DNA of 64,000 nucleotides from NCBI GenBank assembly GCA_023953835.1, contig JAMLJB010000001.1:1922001-1986000 (forward strand), in the 5' to 3' direction. The stretch's first letter is position 1; each line of letters begins with the position of its first letter. Below, piece by piece: positions 9,146 through 16,629 of the stretch. The translations under genes and the position numbers were made by a program. Origin of the DNA: Rhizobiaceae bacterium (GTDB lineage: Bacteria > Pseudomonadota > Alphaproteobacteria > Rhizobiales > Rhizobiaceae). Below the pieces are notes generated by a model. The model was not told where the DNA came from. It searched no databases and was given only the letters and a program-made list of their open reading frames with translations.

Positions 9146-11290
9146 ATGAGGGGAAGCTTTATTCGAAGTATCGCGGTTTTCCTCGTTCTCGCGGTCTGCA
9201 CTGGTGCGGCCTATTTCATGCTTCGCGATCCTAGGCCGATTGCGATGGTGCCCAAGCCGAATGCCCAGGTTGCGCCGCTGGGCAAGATCAAGATCACCTT
9301 CGACCGCGCGATTTCCCCGGCCGACACCGAGGTGCGAATCGAAGGGCGGACAGGCACCGATACCTTTCCCGTCATGGGCGACATCGAATATCTCCCTTCC
9401 GAGGAAGCCATCGTCGTCACCACGAGCAGCATCCTCAAGCCTGCCGAATACAGCGTGAAGGTCTATTCCCGGGACGACCAGCTTGCGGACTGGAACTTCA
9501 ACGTCAACGAGGCAGAAGGCATTGCATCGACCGGCAGCCCTCCGATCCTGATCGTGCAAGGCGGGAAGAAGGATTTCAGCGCATATTATGGCGAGATATT
9601 GCGTGCCGAGGGCTTTACCGATTTCACGATCGCCAGCGCGGCCGAGGTCCGCGAACTGGAATTGGCGGGCTACGAGATTGCGATCGTTGCGGGCAATATC
9701 GATGACGCCCTGACAAACCGGCTGGAAGATTGGGTCGAGGACGGCGGAAATCTGGTTGCAATACAGCCTTCGGGCGCGCTTGCACAGTTGGCGGGGGTGG
9801 CCACGGAGAATTTGGTGCAGACATCGGGATATCTCAGCTTCGACACCGGGCAGGCGCCGGGAGCCGGGCTGGTCAAGGAGCCGATCCAGTTTCATGGTCA
9901 AGCCGCCAGGCTGACCGCGCAGCCCGGCACGAGCGTCATCGCTTCCCTGCGCTTCGACGGGAATGATGAGTTCACGCCCGCCGCAACGGTGCGAAGCATC
10001 GGCTCGCTTGGTGGCGAGGTTTCGGCGCTCGCCTTCGATCTCGCCTTGTCTGTCATGTTGACCAGGCAAGGCAATCCCGCATGGGCCGGACAGGATCGGG
10101 ACGGATTGCCGCCGATTCGTCCAAATGACCTGTTTTTCGGGAATGCGAAGGACGATCCGCAGCCGGACTATCTCGATCTCGAAAAGGTCGCCATTCCGCA
10201 GGCCGACGAGACGATGCGCTTCCTGTCGAACCTGATGCTTCACCTTCAGCGGGACGGGACCCCGTTGCCGCGCTTCTGGTATTTCCCGAAGGACTACAAG
10301 GCGGCGGTGGTCATGGCCGCCGACGATCACGGCACGAAGGACGGGACCCGCAGCTTCTTCCAGCTTCTGGACGAATTCAGCCCCAAGAATTGCAGCCTGG
10401 CCGAATGGGAATGCGCTCGCGCCACGTCATGGATCTATGCGAGCAGCGGCCTGACTGTGAAGGACGCCGAAAAATATGCCGCGACCGGGTTCTCGGTCGG
10501 ATCGCACATATCCACGGATTGCAAGGACTGGACCCGGGCGTCGCTCAACAATGCGATTGCACGCGATCTGGGCGTATTCCAGCAGCGATTCCCATCGCTG
10601 CCGACGCAGGTGACCAGCCGGCTGCACTGCATTGTCTGGTCCGACTATCTGAGCCATGCGGAAATCGAGCGGAGCTGGGGTATCCGGCTCGATATGAACT
10701 ACTACTACTGGCCGGAATCCTGGTTGAGAAATCGATCCGGCTTCATGACCGGTTCGGGACTGCCGATGCGATACGGCACGCCGGACGGCGAGGTCGTCGA
10801 TGTCTACCAGCAGGAGACGCATCTGGTGGATGAGATTTTCAATTCCAATCCGGGTGCCGTGGACCGGCTCATTGAAAGTGCGCTCGGTCCGGACGGGTTC
10901 TATGGCGCCTTCGGCACCCATATCGATTTCTCGAACAGTTTTGCCACGGTTGTGGTCGACGCCGCGCGCAAATGGAATGTTCCGATGATTTCCGCGGATC
11001 AACTCCTCGCGTGGCAGGATGCAAGGTCCCAGTCCACCTTCGAAGGTGTGAGGCTGGAGGGACAAATCCTGAGCTTTGCGATCAACACCCGTGATGACAT
11101 GGGCGAGGCGCTGACCGCGATGCTTCCGCTCGATTCAAAGGCCGGCAGGCTGTTGGCGATCGCGCGCAATGGCGAGGCAGTGGCGTTCCGGAGCGAGAGG
11201 ATCAAGGGCGTCGACTATGCGATGTTCCCGGGCGGGCGCGGGCACTATAGCGTTACCTATGAGACGGAAGCAGCGCGGAACGAGCCTTGA
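9146..11290 (+). CDS. membrane-anchored multidomain protein with Ig-like and NodB-like polysaccharide deacetylase regions
   Basis: The 714-residue product starts at ATG 9146, after GGGGCGGGG, with a signal anchor (SIAVFLVLAVCTGAAYFML). Residues about 28-120 look like a bacterial Ig-like (SbsA/Big-type) beta domain (KIKITFDRAISPADTEV). Residues about 125-220 resemble a ThuA/GATase-like Rossmann region, with VEDGGNLVAIQPSG as its core. From about residue 375 a divergent polysaccharide-deacetylase fold begins (YKAAVVMAADDHGTKDG, then TGFSVGSHISTDC), keeping the DD and HxS metal-site-like pattern. A small C-terminal beta region ends the protein. It probably acts in the periplasm on a surface polysaccharide made by the neighbouring glycosyltransferase and epimerase; that role is inferred from context. 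No gene name is warranted. Confidence 0.72.
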   Translation: MRGSFIRSIAVFLVLAVCTGAAYFMLRDPRPIAMVPKPNAQVAPLGKIKITFDRAISPADTEVRIEGRTGTDTFPVMGDIEYLPSEEAIVVTTSSILKPAEYSVKVYSRDDQLADWNFNVNEAEGIASTGSPPILIVQGGKKDFSAYYGEILRAEGFTDFTIASAAEVRELELAGYEIAIVAGNIDDALTNRLEDWVEDGGNLVAIQPSGALAQLAGVATENLVQTSGYLSFDTGQAPGAGLVKEPIQFHGQAARLTAQPGTSVIASLRFDGNDEFTPAATVRSIGSLGGEVSALAFDLALSVMLTRQGNPAWAGQDRDGLPPIRPNDLFFGNAKDDPQPDYLDLEKVAIPQADETMRFLSNLMLHLQRDGTPLPRFWYFPKDYKAAVVMAADDHGTKDGTRSFFQLLDEFSPKNCSLAEWECARATSWIYASSGLTVKDAEKYAATGFSVGSHISTDCKDWTRASLNNAIARDLGVFQQRFPSLPTQVTSRLHCIVWSDYLSHAEIERSWGIRLDMNYYYWPESWLRNRSGFMTGSGLPMRYGTPDGEVVDVYQQETHLVDEIFNSNPGAVDRLIESALGPDGFYGAFGTHIDFSNSFATVVVDAARKWNVPMISADQLLAWQDARSQSTFEGVRLEGQILSFAINTRDDMGEALTAMLPLDSKAGRLLAIARNGEAVAFRSERIKGVDYAMFPGGRGHYSVTYETEAARNEP

Positions 11291-11323
11291 TGACAGCAGC
11301 AAGCGGGCGGGCGGGCGACCCTC

Positions 11324-11707
11324 TCAAAGCCCCTGCTGGATGATCCAGTTGCAGGCCTGGCGGTTGCCTTCGAGGTTGCACGCGCGGTTCGCCTGCAGAA
11401 TCTGGATATAGTAGTTGCATTGGTTGGGATCGCCTCCCATGCAGTTCTGCCCGAGGCTGGTCATCCGGCATGCCAGCGCGAACCCGTTCACCTGACATGC
11501 GCGCTGGTGATAAGGCAGGCAATATCGCGGATCGGCGTAAGTCAGGCAGGAAGCTTCCAGCATGTTGGCGCTGTTGTTGCTGTAGCAATACAGCTCTCCG
11601 GATGCGTCGAGTTCGCAGGGACCGCTCTGCGCGTTCGCCAGCGCAGGAAATGCGAGCGCAACAATGATCGGCGCAACCCGACGCATCATATGTCCGGCGC
11701 TGGCCAT
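11324..11707 (-). CDS. small cysteine-rich secreted protein, hypothetical
   Basis: A 127-residue exported protein. The start at 11707 is set by GAGGGGG six bases upstream. A signal peptide (RRVAPIIVALAFPALANAQS) should be cleaved after ANA. The mature chain of about 95 residues contains ten cysteines, spaced mostly 9-15 residues apart, suggesting up to five disulfides formed in the periplasm or outside the cell. It is rich in Asn, Gln and Tyr and has no catalytic motif I recognise. It converges on the Ig/NodB-like gene, with a 33-bp gap. Function unknown. Confidence 0.75.
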   Translation of the reverse strand: MASAGHMMRRVAPIIVALAFPALANAQSGPCELDASGELYCYSNNSANMLEASCLTYADPRYCLPYHQRACQVNGFALACRMTSLGQNCMGGDPNQCNYYIQILQANRACNLEGNRQACNWIIQQGL

Positions 11708-11786
11708 GTTTGGCCCCCTCATGCGATACCGTGCCGGACGCTATCAAAACCGCAGGGCGCGGCAATTTCCCATTAAGGCGTATTGG

Positions 11787-13316
11787 CTATCGCGTGGGCG
11801 CTTCCGCGAGAATGTCGCGGTAGCTGTCGCGCAAGATGTTCTTCTGCACTTTCGCCATGGTGTTGCGCGGCAGTTCGTCGACCATGACGACGCGCTTCGG
11901 CAATTTGTAGTTGGCCAATCTCGGGCGAAGCGCTTCGGCGATGTCGCCTTCGCTTATGTCCGCACCGCGTTCGGGCACGACGACGGCAACCACCGCTTCG
12001 CCGAAATCGGGATGAGGCACGCCAATGACCGCGCTTTCGACGACGCCGGGAATCGCATCGATCTCCAGTTCGATCTCCTTGGGATAGACGTTGTAGCCGC
12101 CTGTTATCACGAGGTCCTTGCCGCGCCCGAGTATCCACACATAGCCGTGCTCGTCGATCCGGCCCAGATCTCCGGTGATGAAAAAGCCGTCCGGGCGGAA
12201 CTCGCTGCGGGTTTTTTCCGGCATGCGCCAATAGCCGGAAAAGACGTTCGGGCCGCGCACCTCGATCACGCCGATCTCGCCGGTCGGCAACTCCTTGCCC
12301 GTGTCCTGATCGCAGATGCGAAGGTCCACGCCGGGAAGGGGAAAGCCGACCGAACCCGGCACACGCGCGCCCACCAGCGGATTGGACGTGTTCATATTGG
12401 TCTCGGTCATGCCGTATCGCTCGAGGATCGCGTGCCCGGTGCGTTCGGCGAACGCCCTGTGGGTTTCGGCGAGCAGCGGGGCCGAACCCGATATGAACAG
12501 GCGCATGCGTTCGGTCGCCGCGCGGTCGAGGCCGGGCTGGTCGAGCAGGCGCGTGTAGAAGGTCGGGACACCCATCAGGACGGTTGCGCCGGCCATCGCC
12601 TCGATGACGCCGGCCGCATCGAACTTCGGCTGGAAGATCATGCTGGCGCCCGAAAGCAGGACGAGGTTCGTCGCCACGAACAGGCCGTGCGTGTGAAAGA
12701 TCGGCAGCGCGTGGATCAGCACGTCCTCCCCGGTAAAGCCCCATGTCGGAAGCAGCGCCTCGGCGTTCGAGAGCAGATTGCCGTGGCTCAGCATCGCGCC
12801 CTTGGAGCGGCCCGTCGTGCCGGATGTGTAAAGGATCGCGGCGAGGTCATCAGCGCTGCGCGCGGCATCGGGTGCGTCCGCCTGCGCGGCGGCGACGAGA
12901 TCGGGTAGGGAACCGCTGCCGTCGGCGCCCAGCGTTTCCGTTCGCCCGACGCCGTTCTGCGCGGCGACGGGGCGCAGCAGTTCCAGCTTCGCGGGGTCGG
13001 CGACGAACATCGCAGGCTCTGCGTCACCCAGGAAATAGCCGATTTCAGAAGGCGTGTAGGCTGTGTTCAGCGGCAGGAAGATCGCTCCCGCGCGCACGGA
13101 TCCGAGGTAAAGAAAGAGGGCCTCCGGCGATTTCTCCACCTGTGCGGCAACACGGTCGCCCACGGTGACACCGGCTGCTCTCAACGCCGCCGCATAGCGC
13201 CGCGACCATCGCACAACTTCCCCATAGCTGTATCGCCGCCCGTTCTGGCAGATGATGCAGGGCCGGTCCGGATCGCGATCAGCCGGAAGGATTCGGGAAA
13301 TGAGATGGTTCGTCAT
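11787..13316 (-). CDS. matB: malonyl-CoA synthetase (MatB-type acyl-CoA ligase)
   Basis: This ANL-superfamily ligase (509 residues) joins malonate to CoA using ATP. The P-loop is YTSGTTGRSKGAM near residue 165. The substrate-site block FISGSAPLLAETH, then ERYGMTETNMNTSN near 285-310, is typical of rhizobial MatB rather than of generic acyl-CoA ligases. The hinge and C-terminal lysine motifs (FITGDLGRIDEHGY; the NTMAKVQKN lysine) are present. The start ATG at 13316 has AAGG upstream; an upstream in-frame ATG is less likely. No malonyl-CoA decarboxylase (matA) or malonate carrier (matC) is adjacent, unlike the Rhizobium mat operon, so the product may simply feed fatty-acid or polyketide synthesis. 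Confidence 0.88.
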   Translation of the reverse strand: MTNHLISRILPADRDPDRPCIICQNGRRYSYGEVVRWSRRYAAALRAAGVTVGDRVAAQVEKSPEALFLYLGSVRAGAIFLPLNTAYTPSEIGYFLGDAEPAMFVADPAKLELLRPVAAQNGVGRTETLGADGSGSLPDLVAAAQADAPDAARSADDLAAILYTSGTTGRSKGAMLSHGNLLSNAEALLPTWGFTGEDVLIHALPIFHTHGLFVATNLVLLSGASMIFQPKFDAAGVIEAMAGATVLMGVPTFYTRLLDQPGLDRAATERMRLFISGSAPLLAETHRAFAERTGHAILERYGMTETNMNTSNPLVGARVPGSVGFPLPGVDLRICDQDTGKELPTGEIGVIEVRGPNVFSGYWRMPEKTRSEFRPDGFFITGDLGRIDEHGYVWILGRGKDLVITGGYNVYPKEIELEIDAIPGVVESAVIGVPHPDFGEAVVAVVVPERGADISEGDIAEALRPRLANYKLPKRVVMVDELPRNTMAKVQKNILRDSYRDILAEAPTR

Positions 13317-13392
13317 GGGCCTTGCTTGTCGCGTTATCCCGGCATGCCAACTGATGCCGCGAAGTGAAATACCATACAAGGCAGGAAATTTC

Positions 13393-13482
13393 TGGCGGAG
13401 AAGGAGGGATTCGAACCCCCGATACCCTTGCGAGTATGCCGCATTTCGAGTGCGGTGCTTTCAACCACTCAGCCACTTCTCC
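13393..13482 (-). tRNA. tRNA-Ser (anticodon CGA)
   Basis: A 90-nt class II tRNA on the minus strand. The acceptor pairs GGAGAAG with CTTCTCC, the discriminator base is G and CCA is encoded (13393-13395). The anticodon loop CTCGAAA sits on a perfect CCGCA/TGCGG stem, giving anticodon CGA for UCG codons. A long variable arm (CATACTCGCAAGGGTATC) is diagnostic of serine tRNA. The T arm carries GTTCGAATC. Confidence 0.97.
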
Positions 13483-13552
13483 ACGCCATTGAAAACATTC
13501 ACAAATCCGGACCGGGGCGGGTGGTTGAAAACGCCCTGTGGCTGCCGAATAG

Positions 13553-15838
13553 CTATCGAATGTCTCCCGACGCGGGCTTCTCTAGCGCTAACGGCACTGT
13601 TTCGTCAACGCGTTCATCTGCTGCCGGTTTGAAACCAAGCAGACGCAGTGCATTTGCGGTGACCAGCACGGTCGCGCCGGTATCGGCAAGGATCGCCGGC
13701 CAAAGCCCGGTGATGCCCAGAATGGTCGTGACGAGAAAGACCCCTTTCAGCCCCAGCGCAATCGCAATGTTCTGCCGGATATTCGAAAGCGTTGCCTTCG
13801 ACAGCTCCATCATCACCGCGATATCGCCGACCCGGCCGTGCAACACCGCCGCGTCGGCGGTTTCGAGCGCGACATCGGTTCCGCCGCCCATTGCGATGCC
13901 TATGTCGGCTGCGGCAAGCGCGGGCGCGTCATTGATACCGTCCCCGACCTTTGCGACGACGAATCCCTGCTTCTGGAGATAGGCAACGATGCGCTGCTTG
14001 TCCTCCGGGAGAAGCCCGGCCCGGACTTCGATGCCGAGGCGGGCGCCGATGGCCTCGCCGGTCCTGCGGTTGTCGCCCGTCAGCATCACAGTCTTTATTC
14101 CCGAGGACGCCAGCTTGCGCAGCCCGGCCACCGCGTCCGGTCGCGGCTCGTCCCGCATCGCGATGAAGGCCGCGACCTTGCCGTCGGCGACAAGCACAGA
14201 AACTGTCTTGCCCGCATCGTTCAACCCGGCGATCGCGCTCTGATCCTCCTGCGAAAGCCCGGCCATTTCCGCTGCGGCGGCGGGCGAACCCAGAAAAACC
14301 TGCTTTTTATCGACGATGCCCGACACGCCCTTTCCGCCGATGGCCTTCGACCCTGAGGCGGGCGGAACCGCGATGGTGTCGGCCTTCGCCTTCGCCAGGA
14401 TGGCCATTGCCAGCGGATGGCTCGATCCCGCTTCCAGCGCGGCGGCGAGCGCCAACGCATCCCGCTTGCTCCCGCCTCGCGCAACGATGTCGGTGACTTG
14501 CGGCCTGCCCGCCGTCAGCGTGCCGGTCTTGTCGAGCGCGACGGCGGTGATCCCGCCCAAGCCTTCCAGCACCGCGCCGCCCTTCATCAAAAGGCCGCGC
14601 CGGGCGCCCGCCGAAAGTGCTGCGGCAATGGCGGCGGGAACGGAAATGACCAGCGCGCAAGGACAGCCGATGAGCAGCAGCGCGAGGCCCTTGTAGATCC
14701 ACTCGGACCAGGAGGCTGACCAGAGCAGGGGTGGAACCACGGCGACGAGTGCGCCCAGCACCAGCACGCCCGGCGTGTACCAGCGGGAAAAGCGGTCGAT
14801 GAACCGCTCCGTCGGCGCCTTGCTTTCCTGCGCCTCTTCGACGAGACGGACTACACGGGCGATGGTATTGTCTGCCGCCGCCGCCGTCACCCTGATGCGC
14901 AGGACGCCGTCGCCGTTGATCGTTCCGGCAAGCGCCTTCTCGCCTGCCTCGCGGCGAACGGGAACGCTTTCGCCCGTCACCGGGCTTTCGTCGATCGAGC
15001 TTGCGCCTTCGATGATGTCGCCGTCGGCCGGTATCCGGTCGCCGGGGCGAACGACGATCGTCGCGCCAATGTTCAGGCTTTCCGCCGGCACCTCGCGCAT
15101 CTCGCCGTTTTCTTCGACGCGTGCGGTTTGCGGCACGAGTTTCGTCAGCGCCTGGATACTGGCGCGCGCCCGGCCCGCCGCGACGCCTTCGAGCAGTTCA
15201 CCGATGAGGAACAGGAACACGACCATCGCCGCTTCTTCGGCTGCGCCGATGATGACCGCGCCGACCGCAGCTATCGTCATCAGGGTCTCGATGGAAAACG
15301 GCGTACCGTATCGCGCGCCCATCGCGGCGCGCCAGGCGATGGGAACAAGGCCGACAAGCATCGCCAGCGTGAAGGCATAGGCATCGAGCGACGGCACCAT
15401 GCGTCCGACGATCCAGGCAAAGGCCACAGCCCCGCCGCTTGCGGCGGTGAGCACGGCCTTGCGGGAGTTCCACCACGGCCCCTCGGTCGGGCCGTGATCG
15501 TGACTGTGCAGGCCCGACGCCTCTTCTTTGCGGCTTGCAGCCTTTTCATGGTCATGCCCGGCGCAATCATGGCCGTCGTGATCGGGGTGCGCGGGGCTCG
15601 CCGGTTGCGCATTTTTTGCGTTGGCATTCTGCACGCCATAGCCGAGTTTTCGAATGCGCGTGGTCACCGCCTCAAGATCGGCGTCCGCCGAATGCCTCAG
15701 CACCATTGTCCCGGCCTGCACCGACACAGAAGCGTCCACCACCCCTTTGACGCCCTTCGCAGCCGTGGAAACCTTGGTCGCACAGCTTGCGCAATCCATG
15801 CCGTCAACGCGGAAACGCGTGGTGAGTGTGCCGTCCAT
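13553..15838 (-). CDS. zntA: heavy-metal translocating P1B-type ATPase (Zn/Cd/Pb exporter)
   Basis: An inner-membrane efflux pump of 761 residues. In order it has an N-terminal metal-binding domain with GMDCASC (C16, C19), a His/Asp-rich linker around residues 80-120 (several HDH and HDGHD clusters), the transmembrane CPC motif in GCPCALVIS, the phosphorylation site DKTGTLT and the hinge GDGINDAPAL. CPC plus a His-rich linker fits the Zn/Cd/Pb class more than the copper class. I chose ATG 15838, with AGGAAAGG upstream, rather than the ATG at 15865. The gene is divergent from a MerR regulator, with an operator between them, which supports metal-induced expression. The exact metal preference is inferred. 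Confidence 0.92.
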   Translation of the reverse strand: MDGTLTTRFRVDGMDCASCATKVSTAAKGVKGVVDASVSVQAGTMVLRHSADADLEAVTTRIRKLGYGVQNANAKNAQPASPAHPDHDGHDCAGHDHEKAASRKEEASGLHSHDHGPTEGPWWNSRKAVLTAASGGAVAFAWIVGRMVPSLDAYAFTLAMLVGLVPIAWRAAMGARYGTPFSIETLMTIAAVGAVIIGAAEEAAMVVFLFLIGELLEGVAAGRARASIQALTKLVPQTARVEENGEMREVPAESLNIGATIVVRPGDRIPADGDIIEGASSIDESPVTGESVPVRREAGEKALAGTINGDGVLRIRVTAAAADNTIARVVRLVEEAQESKAPTERFIDRFSRWYTPGVLVLGALVAVVPPLLWSASWSEWIYKGLALLLIGCPCALVISVPAAIAAALSAGARRGLLMKGGAVLEGLGGITAVALDKTGTLTAGRPQVTDIVARGGSKRDALALAAALEAGSSHPLAMAILAKAKADTIAVPPASGSKAIGGKGVSGIVDKKQVFLGSPAAAAEMAGLSQEDQSAIAGLNDAGKTVSVLVADGKVAAFIAMRDEPRPDAVAGLRKLASSGIKTVMLTGDNRRTGEAIGARLGIEVRAGLLPEDKQRIVAYLQKQGFVVAKVGDGINDAPALAAADIGIAMGGGTDVALETADAAVLHGRVGDIAVMMELSKATLSNIRQNIAIALGLKGVFLVTTILGITGLWPAILADTGATVLVTANALRLLGFKPAADERVDETVPLALEKPASGDIR

Positions 15839-15867
15839 GCCAGTGCCTTTCCTGCGGGAATGCAACT

Positions 15868-15898
15868 GTGCTACATCCTCTAGTGACTAGAGGAGCAA
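15868..15898 (-). promoter_or_regulatory. MerR-type promoter/operator for the P-type ATPase
   Basis: A perfect 17-bp palindrome, CCTCTAGT-G-ACTAGAGG, lies at 15877-15893. On the minus strand it sits between a -35-like TTGCTC (15898-15893) and a weak -10-like TAGCAC (15873-15868), with a 19-bp spacer. An over-long 19-20 bp spacer holding a dyad is the hallmark of MerR-family promoters such as those of zntA and merT. Assignment to the adjacent regulator is inferred. Confidence 0.75.
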
Positions 15899-15905
15899 GC
15901 GGAAA

Positions 15906-16325
15906 ATGCCCGGCGTGACGATTGGCGAAGCATCCAGGCTGAGCGGGGTGAAGGTGCCGACGATCAGGTATTATGAGCAGGTCGGCCTGCTCCCCGCGCC
16001 GGATCGCACGGCGAAACACCGACGCGTATATGGAAAGCACGACCTCAATCGTCTGGCGTTCATCCGGCATGCGCGGGAACTCGGCTTCGATACAGAGGCG
16101 ATCCGCACGCTGCTGGCACTGCAGGACAATCCGCGTCAATCCTGCGAGGCCGCCGACGAGACGGCACGAACCCGGCTGGCGGAAGTGGATCGCCGCATCG
16201 CCAGCCTGCAGGCCCTACGCGGAGAGTTGCTTCGCATGCTGGCTAGTGGCTGCGAGGGTCACGTCGAGAATTGCCGCGTGATCGAAACCCTGTCAGAACA
16301 CCATCACCACGGACCGCTTGCCTGA
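15906..16325 (+). CDS. MerR-family metal-responsive regulator (ZntR/CadR/PbrR-like)
   Basis: A 139-residue cytoplasmic regulator with the N-terminal MerR helix-turn-helix (IGEASRLSGVKVPTIRYYEQVGLL, in segments at residues 6-29) and a dimerisation helix. The metal-site cysteines C80, C116 and C123 are at the positions used by Zn/Cd/Pb sensors, and the C-terminus ends in a HHHH tail. It is transcribed divergently from the P-type ATPase and should twist the 19-bp-spaced promoter when metal is bound. Its start codon lies 12 bp from the operator, so it probably also represses itself. The specific metal is not determinable. Confidence 0.9.
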   Translation: MPGVTIGEASRLSGVKVPTIRYYEQVGLLPAPDRTAKHRRVYGKHDLNRLAFIRHARELGFDTEAIRTLLALQDNPRQSCEAADETARTRLAEVDRRIASLQALRGELLRMLASGCEGHVENCRVIETLSEHHHHGPLA

Positions 16326-16334
16326 GCGGATGCC

Positions 16335-16544
16335 TTAATACCTGCGCATCCGGGGCGAGTTGAGCGCGACGAAAGCGAGCGCGACGAGCAGCGTCGTAAC
16401 GCCTATCGTGACAACGCCGGCCGGGGTAATTCTGGCGCTGCCTTGCAGCGAGATGCTCTTCCCGATGCGAAGGTTGTACGTCGCCTTCATCTCTTCAGGA
16501 TGGGTCGGAATATCGTCGATTGGCGCGCTTGTCTCATCGGTCAT
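16335..16544 (-). CDS. small single-pass membrane protein, hypothetical
   Basis: 69 residues starting at ATG 16544, set by a strong AGGAGG eight bases upstream; a longer reading with ATG at 16583 lacks this. An acidic N-terminal half is followed by one hydrophobic helix (AGVVTIGVTTLLVALAFVAL) and a basic RMRRY tail. It sits 85 bp downstream of the AEP permease gene on the same strand and could be the last gene of that operon, though no functional link is known. It converges on the MerR gene. No family recognised. Confidence 0.65.
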   Translation of the reverse strand: MTDETSAPIDDIPTHPEEMKATYNLRIGKSISLQGSARITPAGVVTIGVTTLLVALAFVALNSPRMRRY

Positions 16545-16629
16545 CGGCTTGCCTCCTGTCCGAAGAGCATACGCGCAATCCACCGCTCAAGGCCAACCGG
16601 AAATTGCGCCGCATGGGCGCGGGCGGCGG

